Below, one piece after another: positions 1-11,623 of a stretch of DNA of 64,000 nucleotides. The stretch spans positions 1,860,001-1,924,000 of the forward strand of contig JAULSN010000007.1 in assembly GCA_033439765.1 (NCBI GenBank). Direction: 5' to 3'. A model generated the notes under the pieces. It did not search any database and had not been told where the DNA came from. It was given only the letters and a program-made list of their open reading frames with translations. The DNA is from Lasiosphaeria ovina. Its lineage: Eukaryota; Ascomycota; Sordariomycetes; Sordariales; Lasiosphaeriaceae. Position numbers and translations under genes: made by a program. The stretch's first letter is position 1. The number at the start of each line of letters is the position of its first letter.

Positions 1-2808
1 AGCGACACGGTGGCCCAGCACTCACATCCGCCGGACCAGGAAGATGGAATGCGGCAACGAACGACGACCGTCTCTTGTTTGGATCCACGCCGCTGGGAGA
101 GAACCGCGGGGGTGGGAGCCTGTAGTAGCAGTCTGCGAGTAAACGGCAGAGGAGATAAGCAGGTTGGGCAACATGTAGGGATGTAGTTCAAGGAGCACTG
201 CTGACTGCGTAGCCTTGTTTCGCGGAGCGTTCGGATCATCATCCTTGATCAAGATCCGAACTCCTGGGCCGCTTGGTTCCACGCGTGTGTCCGTCTGCCC
301 AGGGCCTAGTGCGACTTCGCGGCCAACTGCCAAGCATTGCACCGAGAAGATTGGGTGAAGTATCGGCAAGGGAAGAGCCGACACAGGAGGACGGGACCCG
401 GAAAAACGTGAACACCTGGGGAGCCACACGAGGGATGCCTCAACTTTGAGAGTCACATTTCCTTTGGCGGAATAGGGGCCGGAAGCTGTGCGGAAGAACA
501 GGAGCACGGAAAGCTCGAGAACGGGTGACTCTGGGCTGACCCGCCTCCTGCTTGGTTGGCAGGTTTGCGCCACAGTATTGGAAATAACACGCTGTCTCGA
601 GTATTTGGGTGCTTGGTGCAGAATTCGGATTTCTTGCCTGGTGCATTGAGAGATAATTTGATGAGAATGGGCACAGTCTGGGCTCTGGCCAGATCTGGTC
701 ACCAGGAGGCGGGGGCATTTCCCCAGAGTCTTGGCAGGGGGTACTCCGTACCGGCGGCCGTGTAAAACGGCCTGGTGTCTTTTTAAAGCCATTGGTTGAC
801 GGCAGACACCAGCTGGCCGCAAAGTTCTGGGCTTTGGAGAGAATGTGGGGGTTGTTCAAGGAATGCGAGCAGCACCGAAGTTGTGCCTTCTTGGCCTGGT
901 CTCTCCATCCATTTGTCGCATCGTAGTTGACTGTGAAACACGCTGTCCATATCTAGGTACTTCGAACGGCAGGCTCGGTCCTTTGGCCCTCTCCTGTGCA
1001 TCTTTTGGTTGAGAGGGAAGGGCGGAGTAAAAGTTTATACGATGTTCCTTGGGAAGGAAGTCACGATGATCTAGATCGGTCCTGCCCGCAGCCCGATAAC
1101 TACTGAAAGGATACCCTGGGTTCTAGTTCTACGGTCACTGTGGATAGCATTGCGGCCAGCTTTCATGTGACGAGGAGCCGCCAATAGCAGTTCACCAGAT
1201 GCTACCTTGTGTTAGAAAATCGTCCGAAAAGAATCGGCTCAATTAATTGTCTCGGATACCTGTAATGTCTCACGATATCTTTGATATCGCCGTGCCGCCT
1301 CGACGTCGCCGGTCGACGGAACAAGCTGCTGCTCGTTGAATTGGAGAGAGAAGGGCAAGAAACACTAACAAAATCTGTGCCAAGAAACGGAAACCGCGGT
1401 GCCCACAAATCTGTTCGTTCTTAGTCCATCAGCTTTGGGCTGTTCAGTATTCCCGTTCTTGTCAACGATCATACCGACACATGGTAAAACGAGCCAGGAA
1501 GCTGTCTCGGTCAACATCGCATGCTGACCAAGTTTGGAACGATGGTTAGCATCGAGAATGCTTTTGCACAGAACACCATGGCTGCGGCGGACACGGCCTT
1601 CAGGGCCTTGACGACGGGGAGATAAGAAGCTTCATGGGTCGCCGATATTGACGACAGGGTAGAGCTGGCACCCCATTGGCTGGGGCGTGCTGCTTTGGGT
1701 GGCCGCGAGACGGTGGCAACCAGGCGCTCCATCTGATGAGCGACAGAGGGGTCGAAGCAGGCCCGCCGCGCGACAAGAAACCCCGTCGCGTCCCGCCCGT
1801 CCCGTTTTGCCAGCCGTTTGGCTGCTGATCGGTGCTCTCTTCAGTTCCTGGGCGGACAGACTCGGTGCCTCCAAATGCCCACTTTCCAGCTGAAGACGCA
1901 CAATCCAAGACAACCTATCCCGGCCATGCAGCGTCGGAGGGCTGGGCGCTGCGAGTGCAACGTCGCTTGTTCAAGTTATCGCTGCTCTGCCTCATGCGCA
2001 CAGCACGAGCACGGCCTGCCGACCGCCTTTCATCGCGACGAGGCTCAGGCTCGGGCTCAGGCTCAGGAAATTTGCTGCTTCTGGAGACTGGAGAGAAGCA
2101 AAAGTCGCGATCACCGGTCCCGCTACCACGGATAGGTTGATTGATGACAAGGAACCCTATCGCATCAGTCACGGCCGGGTGGATCGACGAACACCAAGGC
2201 CTTGCCGACAGAGAGAACCCTAGGTCTCTCCAGAGAGTCTAAGCGGACCGCAGCGGCTGGCCCCCCCCTTGCGATTTCCTGAGCCCCCCCTGTCATCCAT
2301 CGGCCCTCGACCCATCAACCCAGCCATCAGTCCGATTTAGGCAGGTCGCCGATAGCTGGGGCTGCATCTTCCGCGATGCCCAGCGGATTGTCCAGTGCTT
2401 CCAGAAGAGACCCCTCCCTCTTTTCTCCTCCCACAGCGCAGCGCAACCAGTGGCTCGCCTGGACCGGGGGCCTTCCTTGTCGCCCGGGTGCAGAAAACCC
2501 ACCACTTCCCTCCCCTTTCGTTGGCCATCCTCCATTCTTGCCCCATCTCGCCCCCGTCCACCTCCTGTCGCCGGGCCCGGCTGTGATGTGATCGCCCCCA
2601 TTCACGAGGCAGCCATGTCCACGATCGAAATATACTAACGTTAATGCTCCCGTGCCTTGCTCGCGCCGCAAGCAACGCCCGTCTTTCTTTCCAGAGTTGC
2701 GTCGGCCCGCCGACGACTTGAGTGAGCGTCTCCCGCTCTCCTTTCGCGCGCCTTGCTGCGCGGAAAGCGTCCCGGGACGCTTCTCCCGACCGAGAACCAC
2801 ACGCCGCC
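1..2808. other. Intergenic region with the OPT gene 5' region; no gene supported
   Basis: No reading frame here has a recognisable domain. The longest minus-strand frame (22-822) has random-looking composition. A short hexamer repeat of the GGCTCA type lies near 2041-2068. Roughly 2640-2808 directly precedes the transporter start codon and is pyrimidine/GC rich, consistent with promoter plus 5' leader; I see no clear TATA box there. A gene interrupted by many introns cannot be excluded. Confidence 0.5.
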
Positions 2809-5417
2809 ATGGTTCTCAGGTTCCTCCATCGGCGTCACGCCGAGGGCAACGTGATGCCCGACATGGACAACGGGTCGATGGAAGGGGACACGGCCGACTA
2901 CCAGACGCTGAATTCGCTCAAGCAGATGAAAAACATGCATCGTCTTGATCCGAACCTCCCCCTTGACGAGTTGGACGAAATCGATGTTGCGCTCAAGACT
3001 TCGAATGCCGAAAAGGGCGCCGAGATTGAGCAGATTTTGGCCGAGGACAATTCGCCATACCCAGAAGTGAGAAGCCCTGCATTGTCTGTCACGCGCGCGC
3101 GCGCGCGAAAGAGACCGTACTTGTTGCTGCAACGGACGCGCTCTAACAAGCAACTTCTCAAAGGTTCGAGCCTCGGTCCGGAATTTCGATGTCGAAATGC
3201 CCGCCAACACAATCCGGGCTTGGTCGATTGGGCTACTACTATGCACAATCGGTTCGGCTGTCAACATGTTGCTATCGCTTCGAAACCCGAGCATTCTACT
3301 CACGACGTTTGTCATTCAGTTGATTGCCTATCCGATTGGTTTGTTTTGGGATGTAGTGTTTCCCGACCGCGAGATTAAGTTTCTTGGCTTCAAGATGAAC
3401 TTCAAGCCGGGCCCCTTCAACGTCAAGGAACATGTCGTCATTGTGGTGATGTCTAATGTGGGTACACCTGAGGCGTAGTTCGAGGGAACTGGGTGCTGAC
3501 ACGAAACAGGCCGCCTACGGCGGCGGCGCTCTCTACGCTACCGATGTTATCATTGCCCAGCAGGTATGGTACGGCCAAAATTTCGGCTGGCTGTGGCAGT
3601 TGCTATTTGGCATCACCACACTCTGCACGGGATATGGACTTGCCGGTTTGGCTAGGAGATTTCTCGTCTGGCCAGCTGCCATGATCTGGCCTACAGATCT
3701 CGTCAACTGCGCTCTATTCTACACACTCCACGACCACTCCCCCTCAGACCCGGCACGGACCAATGGTTGGACCATTAGCCGCTACAAGTGGTTCCTCATC
3801 ATCTTCAGCGGATCGTTTCTGTGGTACTGGGTCCCTGGCTACCTTTTCCAGGGGCTTCAATGGTTTTGCTGGATCACTTGGATCTATCCCGACAGCGTCA
3901 TTGTCAACCAGCTGTTTGGCGGCTACAGCGGCTATGGATTACTTCCCATGACCCTGGTGAGTTATTTGAGCTGCCGAACTGGTTGTCATCTACAGAGCTG
4001 ACCGTGCTGTTAGGACTGGAGCATTATTTCGGGATACCTTCAATCCCCGCTCATCCCGCCGTTCCACGCCACGGCCAACGTTCTCGGTGGCATCATCGTC
4101 TTCTTCGTGTTCGCGTCGTTCGGTATCCATTACTCGGGCATGTGGTACTCGGACTACCTACCGGTCCAAAACTCGCACGCCTACGACAACACCGGCATGC
4201 AGTACGATGTTTCGAGGATTCTAGGTGACGATCTGCAGTTTGATGAGGCGAAATACAAGGCCTACTCGCCTCTTTATCTCCCCACCCAGTTTGCGCTCGC
4301 ATATGGCCTCGCTTTCGCTACTGTAGCGGCCGTCATCACCCACGTCGCTGTCTACCACGGCAAAGAGATCTGGACCCAGTGGAAACTCGCGCGCCACCAG
4401 GAAGACGATGTCCACATGCGCCTGATGAAGAAGTACCGCGACGCCGAGGATTGGTGGTACATAGTCTTGTTTGGCGTCATGATTGCCCTCTCGCTCGTCG
4501 TCGTCTGCGCCTGGGACACGGAATTTCCCTGGTGGGCCTACATCATCTGCATGTTAATCCCTTTGGTCTGGACTATTCCCATCGGCATTGTGCAGGCCAT
4601 CACCAACATTCAGCTTGGGCTGAACGTCTTGACCGAGTTCATCGTCGGCTACATGCTCCCCGGTCGCCCGCTTGCCATGATGATGTTCAAAAACTACGGC
4701 TATCTGTGCATGTCGCAGGCGCTTTACTTCACCCAGGACCTCAAGCTCGGCCACTATATGAAGGTGCCACCGCGGGTTATGTTTTGGTCCCAGCTGATTG
4801 CGTCGGTCTGGTCTGCTATCGTCCAGGTTGCAGTCATGAACTGGGCTCTTGCTACCATCCCCGACGTCTGCAGCGAACACCAGCGGCACCACTTTAACTG
4901 CCCCAATGCCAAAGTCTTCTACACGGCTTCCATTATCTGGGGCGCCATCGGCCCGGCCCGCATGTTTTCTGGCAGCGCCTTGTATAGCTCCCTGCAGTGG
5001 TTTTGGCTGGTCGGCGCTATTGCGCCCATTGCGACCTACTTTCTCGCCCGGCGCTACTCACGTGGCTTTTGGCGTTATGTCAACATGCCGCTCGTCTTTG
5101 GCGGGTCGGGCATGCTGCCGCCCGCCACAGTATTCATCTTCTTTTGCTGGGGCATCGTCGGCGGCGTCTTCAACTACTTTATCCGCCGCCGCAAGATGGG
5201 CTGGTGGCTGCAGTACAACTACGTTACTTCGGCTGCGCTCGACTGCGGCCTCATCTTGTCGACCCTAGTCGTCTTCTTCGCTCTCGTCCTGACGAGCTCC
5301 GACGGGCCCAAATGGTTTGGCAACAATCAGGCCCTCAGCACGCTCGACATGAACTCCTTGGCCGTCAAAAGCATTGTCGCCCCAGGAGAGAAGTTTGGCC
5401 CTACTGAGTGGCCCTAG
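2809..5417 (+). CDS. OPT-family oligopeptide transporter (4 exons, 800 aa)
   Basis: Predicted proton-coupled importer of small peptides or related compounds in the plasma membrane. Exons: 2809-3066, 3164-3457, 3510-3956 and 4014-5417, giving 800 residues, normal for the fungal OPT family. Introns are 97, 52 and 57 nt, with GTGAGA, GTGGGT and GTGAGT donors and CTAAC or GCTGAC branch-type motifs. The start ATG at 2809 sits in a strong context (gccgccATGG). The N-terminal 85 residues are hydrophilic and acidic and end in the family-type SPYPE-VR motif, which spans intron 1. Many hydrophobic segments follow. The signature-like motif KVPPR (family consensus KIPPR) lies at about residues 583-587, after a conserved ITNIQLGLNVLTE-GYMLPGRP stretch at about 530-552. 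The family is clear from the sequence; the substrate is not. OPT members carry tetra/pentapeptides, glutathione or metal chelates. The gene converges on the 658-aa gene downstream. Confidence 0.95.
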
Positions 5418-6924
5418 ATATTCTAAGCAAAAAAATCTCACGTCCAAGTTTGATTAGGGGCAGGAGTCAGGGGTTATTTCAAACATTTTTATAGGAGTTT
5501 TTAAAGGGAGGGCTCTGACGGTAAAGCGTAGGAGGAAAGCGTGAACCTTTTTTTTGGGGTACGATTCTGGTTTTGGTTTATTTACCTACTGGGGAGGGGC
5601 ATTTGGAAATTTTGGGAACTGGACAACCGGAGCGAATAATCTTTTTTATTTTTATTCTTTTTTTCATCTTCCCTATTCTCTTTTGATCATTTCTTTTTGA
5701 AGATTTTGAAAGAGACACGTACACTCAAACCCACCTATATATCACGAGTGAGTACGCGATGGATGAAGAGTACGTTTTCGATTTGTACGATCCCACGTCC
5801 TTATCTTCTAGAAAATGTTATGATGAGTCGAAGTCATAATGTCGAACTGATTGATCACTTAAGAATACCTAAGCAAATCAGGGGGAAATCACTCTGTACA
5901 TTGGTTTCATGACTTCTTCATTTCTTTCTTTTTTTATGCCTTGGAAAACTCAAGGCGAACCGACAATCCTACTTACCATCTAAATAGTAAAGTAAGCACA
6001 CAAAGCGAGCACACAAAGCGAGCACATAAGCCTGTTAAAGAGAAGTAGAGAAAAAAAAAGAGGAGGGGTATTGTCGAAAAACACAAAAAAGCCGTCCGTC
6101 CGCCCATCCATCCCACCCAAGCCCAACCAGCAGTGTCGCGGTTGGTTAGTCGTTCAGACAACCAATCTAGCAGACACCAAACAACAAAAGGAAAACAAGA
6201 ATAAAAATAGTAATGCTAAAACCTCCATTCCCGCCGCCAAGAGGAACCCCCTTCTCTTGGGATTATGTGTGCCCTTTTTCTTCCGTGCCTGATTCCTGGC
6301 GATATAATGTGACCAACTAAAGGAAGTGCCATGCCATGCCGCGCCGCGCCGTTACCAGATTGCCATTTTCGTTTTTTTTTAATGCGCGCCCGCAGGAGAG
6401 GAAGGGGTATTGTTGCTTTAATGTCAGAACCGTAGAAGAAAACCGACCGCGTCCCGTTCCAGTCCAACCAACCGATACGAGAAAAAACGGTAGCAGAGTA
6501 ATAGAAGAAGAAAGCCTCGCTCGTCGAATGCGCCCGTCTATTTTATTGGGTTGTTTTCGTCATCGTTTCATGCCAGATGGATATTCAGCCAATGAAAAAG
6601 AAAAAAGAAGGCACAAGTCTAGGGGCCGTGTATGTTCACGCGCTAGTGTGTGATGCGGATGAGGGAAAAACAAAGGGAACACCCATAGGTGACGGTCCAC
6701 AAGTAGTATGAACTATCTTCAAATAGAAGAAAAGAAAAGCAGGCGATAGCCAGAAAGGAAATGTGGGTATGTGCAAAGAGTGAGGCGGTCAAGGTGGAGA
6801 GAACAAATAGGACAGGAAGTTATTCAAAAGGGGCGGGCAGGTTATCCGCGGTCCAAGGCGACGCTGGAGTAACATCCAGGCGCCGAGGCGGAGCTCCTTG
6901 CGAGCCGCCACTGACTGTGCGGCT
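5418..6924. other. Convergent intergenic region between transporter and coiled-coil gene
   Basis: This interval should hold both 3' untranslated regions. It is AT rich near 5540-5700, with runs of T, and contains a 13-bp tandem repeat (unit close to gcacacaaagcga, about 2.4 copies) at 5996-6026. No domain-bearing reading frame was seen. Confidence 0.55.
5996..6026. repeat. 13-bp tandem repeat, about 2.4 copies
   Basis: The unit gcacacaaagcga is repeated head to tail in the presumed 3' region between two convergent genes. Confidence 0.85.
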
Positions 6925-8901
6925 CTAACGAAATTCGCCAAATGGAGCTCCGAAGTTGAAACTTCGCTTGATCTTGAGGGGAATATCTAGCTCCTCTTCC
7001 TCGCCGCTCTTCGGGCTGCTCCGGTCCTTGCTGGCAACGACCTCCTGTTGGGCGTCGGACTTGGCGTTAGACGTATTATCTGACTTTGGCTCCTCAACTT
7101 TGTCGCCAGCAGAGTCGACACCCCTCAACACAGCAGGCAGAGCTGCCATGGTGTCTTTGCTGACCTCCTCGAGTTTGTCCGACAGTCTCCGGAAGAATAT
7201 CTCGTCGTGCGCTGGCATATTTCTCACCATCAGTGGGCCCTTCAGCTCGTGATCTTCACTAGCCTCATAAATCGGCTCAAGGTGGTCCTCGGAGAAATTG
7301 TTTTGAGCAGTTGCCAGGGATGGAAAAGGTTCGGCGGGGTGCGATGGAACTTCTGAGCTGGCATCACCCGCATGAATCACAGGCAGCTCTTCGGCGACAA
7401 CGCCGTCTCCCTGGTGCAAGGTTGGGGTGCTATCACCACTGCTAGTCGCAGTAGCCGCGCCCGAAGAAGACATCGTGGGCAGAAGCGAGAGAGAGTGACT
7501 TGGAGTGTGGCCTGCGTGCATAGTAAGTCGGTCCGATTCATCGGCAGCCAGCACCTGGAGTGTTTGCTCCTTAGGCCCTCGTGAGGTGGTCGCCGCCTTG
7601 TTGGACGGAGATGAAGCTCTACTGGACGCCTGCGATTCACTTCGCGAAGGCGTATCCTTGAATGTAGGCTTCTGAATAGTGTTGGACTTGATAGGAATAC
7701 CCTCCAGATCAGGGTGGATTTCCTGGACGTCGACAATGGGCGTGAGACTATCATTGGTGGTGGGTTCTGTTGAGAATCCCGTCGTTTGCCTGAAAGACAG
7801 GGGACCTAGGGTGCCCCGGCTCGGCCTCTCCAGCTCGGCTCGGAGATGAGGAAGAGAGGCAACATTCCTGAGCATGCGGGAGCCGTGGGAAGCGCCCTGG
7901 CCATTTCGACCCTCTCGCTGTACGCTTCCTTGCGAAGAGTGCGAGCTTCTCATGCTTTCAGGCGATGTTTCCCATATAGCGCCGCCGCGCATGTTGTGAG
8001 AAGAAACGAAGTTGGTCTTGGCGTTCGAAACGCTGCCGTCTCTCGCGAATCGAGCGTCACCGCCAAGGCTCAAGATCTGGTGCTGAAGTCGTTCGATCTC
8101 TTGCAGTAGACCGACCTTTTCAGTCTCCCACTCAACTCTCTCGTCCTCCATGAGAGCTCGCTCTTCCTTGTAAACTTCCTCGGCCCGTTCCCTGTTCGCT
8201 TCCAGGTATTTCCGCTCAGCCTCCCAAGCTTCCCTTATCCGACCGTTTTGTTGAACCAAACGACGGATCGTCTGGACCTGCGAGGGCGCACTTGCCGAAT
8301 CTGTCGAGGTTCTGCGTGGGTGGGCGGCCGAAGTCGAGCCAGTGGCTGACATGGGAGCATTGGACGAGTCAACTGCCCCGTTGACAGGTTTCAAGTTTTC
8401 TGTCGAGCCTTGGAGCGACCCTGGAACGGCCGGTGCCCCTAGCTGGGATGTGATGATGGTAGTCTTGGGCTTTCCTGTACTGGAGCGGGGCTCGCGACGA
8501 GTTGGAGGGAGACTGGTCGATCGATGTTGCTGAAGATTGTATTGTGCCTCTCTCCCAACCGGCAAGAGATGTGGTGATAGAAACTGAGGTATGTGGGACA
8601 GAGCCGGACCGCGGACGCCCGGCGAGAGTGGTGAATAAACTTGACTTCGTCGAGAGGTTCCAGGGGCAGTGTTGTTGGAAGGGTTATGCGCAGCGGCAGC
8701 GAGCTGGGAGAGGTTATTTCCGTTGACAGAGACGTGGTCGAAGTAGCCGGCAGCGCCTCGAGGCAGGGTCAGAGGAGAAATGACGGAAGACGAGTCGCCG
8801 CTGCCGAGGCCTGGCAAGGGAAGGCGCATGTCGGTGTCGATGGTGCCCGAGGGCCAGAACGACTCGGAGGGGAGCCTGGTCATGGTGGACAATCGTGACA
8901 T
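6925..8901 (-). CDS. Uncharacterised disordered coiled-coil protein (658 aa, single exon)
   Basis: I do not recognise a named family. The frame is open for 658 codons without an intron and starts at an ATG (complement of 8899-8901). Residues 1-205 and about 285-550 are rich in Ser, Thr, Pro, Gly and Asn and look disordered. Residues about 207-280 form one long charged helix (RRLVQQNGRIREAWEAERK and onward, many Glu/Arg, heptad-like Leu), a predicted coiled coil. Two stretches near the end look like folded or motif-bearing blocks: about 553-580, with NMPAHDEIFFRRL, and the extreme C-terminus, IPLKIKRSFNFGAPFGEFR, which has the look of a conserved short linear motif. There is no signal peptide or membrane segment. 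Frame length, codon regularity and the ordered blocks support a real gene. A scaffold or cytoskeletal adaptor role would be a guess. Confidence 0.8.
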   Translation of the reverse strand: MSRLSTMTRLPSESFWPSGTIDTDMRLPLPGLGSGDSSSVISPLTLPRGAAGYFDHVSVNGNNLSQLAAAAHNPSNNTAPGTSRRSQVYSPLSPGVRGPALSHIPQFLSPHLLPVGREAQYNLQQHRSTSLPPTRREPRSSTGKPKTTIITSQLGAPAVPGSLQGSTENLKPVNGAVDSSNAPMSATGSTSAAHPRRTSTDSASAPSQVQTIRRLVQQNGRIREAWEAERKYLEANRERAEEVYKEERALMEDERVEWETEKVGLLQEIERLQHQILSLGGDARFARDGSVSNAKTNFVSSHNMRGGAIWETSPESMRSSHSSQGSVQREGRNGQGASHGSRMLRNVASLPHLRAELERPSRGTLGPLSFRQTTGFSTEPTTNDSLTPIVDVQEIHPDLEGIPIKSNTIQKPTFKDTPSRSESQASSRASSPSNKAATTSRGPKEQTLQVLAADESDRLTMHAGHTPSHSLSLLPTMSSSGAATATSSGDSTPTLHQGDGVVAEELPVIHAGDASSEVPSHPAEPFPSLATAQNNFSEDHLEPIYEASEDHELKGPLMVRNMPAHDEIFFRRLSDKLEEVSKDTMAALPAVLRGVDSAGDKVEEPKSDNTSNAKSDAQQEVVASKDRSSPKSGEEEELDIPLKIKRSFNFGAPFGEFR

Positions 8902-11578
8902 GGGGAAACGATGGAAACAGAGTTCCTGGAGGTGTGGTCGAGAGCAGCTTGGCGCAAGTTATGGCGGGCGCCTGGATGCTCAAGTTATTGTATGGATGTC
9001 ATCCCCCGGGCTATTGGGCAGTTTGTTTACACTGTCGACGACGATCGAGATGACTAGAGGCCGTTTGGCGGTTTGGGGGGGCGCGCTAAACGGGGCGCGA
9101 CTTGGGCCGTGGTGGAGCAACCATCGAGGGACGGGAGTTTGAGGCCTGACGGGTCGGAACCTTGACAAGCCAGGCGCCCGGGCTCGATTGGTGGCAGACA
9201 GGTTGCAGGTGCACGGGAAGGATCGGATGATGATGCTGCCGGCGGTGTTGCTGCTAGTAGCATCGAGAGGGTCGAGAAAGCCTAGAAGATCGAGAAGCAT
9301 GCGCGGATGGTTGCACAGGTTGAAGAATTTGGGAAGTCGCCGTGGTCCAAGAATGCAGACAGGTGGTGCTGTTGCGGCGCATGGCAGCAGTTTTGAAGGA
9401 CGGGAAGGGACGAGGCAGCCCTGCCTTGTGTAAGTGGAGTTCAAATTTATTGGAGAGTTTAATGGGGCGTCTCGTCTCCCTTTCCTTGGCAGCCGAGACG
9501 GGGTGAACTGGGCTGGGCTGCTTGAAATGGAGTGCCTGTGACGAAACACGCGACCAGCAAATACCCAAAAATCGGTGGGGGCGGCTAGCGGCATCTGCGG
9601 GCCCACGACTCCCTGACGCCTGCGGTCGGGTTTCGATTCCCCCATGATTGACAGCCGGCCCTATGAGCCGGCTGGTCCGACGAACAGCCACCCTTTCCAA
9701 ATCAGGGTGCTGCCGTCTCCTTTTGGGCTTGTGCTAATTCACTTAAGATGTTGTTGGGTCTCCTAGCGCCGCATCTTTGACCGCTGTCTTTAGTTGAGAC
9801 TAAATCGACACCCATATTAAATTACCCTAGCGACCGTTTAGAAGACAGATTATGCTATTCGGTACGGCAGCTTGCATATGCCTCTCCCGATGTGAAAAAG
9901 AAAAAAATGAAAAAAGGCACAGGCATGTTCTGAAATGCCTCCAGTGCTGTCCAAACTGTTGTATTTACTGTACATACATACAAATAATTCCCTCGAGGCT
10001 GGCTGTCCTAATGGGGCTGAATTTCCATACAGCCCTATTGCGGAGTTTAATTGCCGGTATTGAGGACAACGGGTCAAGAACGGACTCTGATATCCAGTGA
10101 ACTCGGAATGCCATGCCCCTGAGAGACACGTCGGGCCTGGCATCTTACATACATGGATATTACATTGGATGCGTTGGCACCGCACCAACCTAGTTCAGTG
10201 GGGGGTTTGTCTGGGTGTGTTTTGGCTGTTCCTGAGAGGCTGCAGGCGAGCATGCTGGCAAGTCGGGCAGAGAGAACACCCTCCATCTCAGGGAACCATT
10301 GCCACCAGTTTATTGCCGCCTCAGCTGTACATAGTATATCAACTAGGTCGCGAGTTGGCATTCACCTCATAATTTACCTTTTATCAGACCAGCCTTCCCA
10401 AGAACACTTGCCAAACCAAGTGCATCTTTTCTTTTGCCCCGTATTGGCGGTCAGCAAGGGAAGAGGAATGCGAGGGACGGGCCGCGCGCCCAAGAAGCAC
10501 AACTCTGACCGATAAGATCCTGACCCATGCCCGCCTGCTGACGACAGGCACACGATTGGAGATCCAACGAATGTCGTGCATCGTGGCTCATTCCCTCTTC
10601 TCGGGAGTTTCCTTTGCGGGAAGGGAGGCAGGTCAGCCTCGGGAATAAGATGCGTAATCGGGACAGTACGGGATACTTGGTAACAGTGGCACGTATTCTA
10701 CGGAACAGAACAGGAGCTGATACCGAGGAAGCCGGAAGATGGCATGGGAGATTGGCCGCCAAGATTTATCCTTTCTATCAGCTTGTGGACTTTGTTATTT
10801 TTGACTCCCAAAGGAGCGAGTTCGTCAGTTCGTTAGTTCCATTTACCCCGCAAGTGCTTCTCTGCTTGAGCTTAGGGCTGCCACGTAAAAGGGTCAGGTG
10901 GCTTCCCCAAATCGTGGCTTCCCCCAAATGGGGAATCCAAATGGCTAGGTGAGGCGCTATTCCTTAACAGCCCCAGGCCATTTCAAGGGTCCTGGACCCT
11001 TAGAGGTGACTCAACCAACCCATGGAACCCTTGGGACGGACCTGAGTTGGAGATATGCGATGCTCCTTCGCTTCCTGGCTCTGGACCCCCAATTCCAGCA
11101 GTCTGATCAAATTTGCGTCTGATCAATTGCTGGCCAGCGGAGCAAGTCGTCCTGGCAGAGTGGCAGACTCGAAGCTGACCACAGTTCGACATCTGCACAC
11201 TGGCCGTCTTACTCGATTCCTCTTCGACCGCTCGACTAATAAAAAACATGATGTCTGCTCGACCTGAGGGATACCGCGGTATGTCTGCACTTCGCACATA
11301 CCCCCACCTAATACCCGTAACTGTTCAAGATCCCTCTGTCTTCCCCCTCATCCTCATCCGCCTCCAAAAGTCACATGAGTTGAACGTGCTCATGTCCCCC
11401 ACCTAGAACTAGAGCGAGCGTTCCCTCCTTTCGCAGGGGTGAAGAAAGCATCAAGCGGCTCTTCGTTGGTGGCAAACAAGCAATGCTTGGCTCTTGGAAC
11501 TGAACTTTTACCTCGCCGGCATCCTCTAGAAATATACTATCTATTCAACCCGACCCATCTAGCCCTCTCTCCCCCTGT

Positions 11579-11580
<2 letters not shown>
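8902..11580. other. Gene-free stretch upstream of the coiled-coil gene
   Basis: The first several hundred bases are presumably promoter and 5' leader of the minus-strand gene at 6925-8901. Open frames on both strands between 8980 and 9700 overlap each other and carry no domain; I treat them as chance GC-rich frames. Nothing recognisable was seen from 9700 to 11580. Confidence 0.45.

Positions 11581-11620
<40 letters not shown>
11581..11620. repeat. (TC)20 dinucleotide microsatellite
   Basis: Forty bases of uninterrupted TC are read directly from the sequence, in a pyrimidine-rich surround. Confidence 0.98.

Positions 11621-11623
<3 letters not shown>

Noticed and set aside
22..822. 266-codon minus-strand open frame
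   Set aside because: Random-looking composition, no domain, overlaps frames on both strands; typical of GC-rich chance frames.
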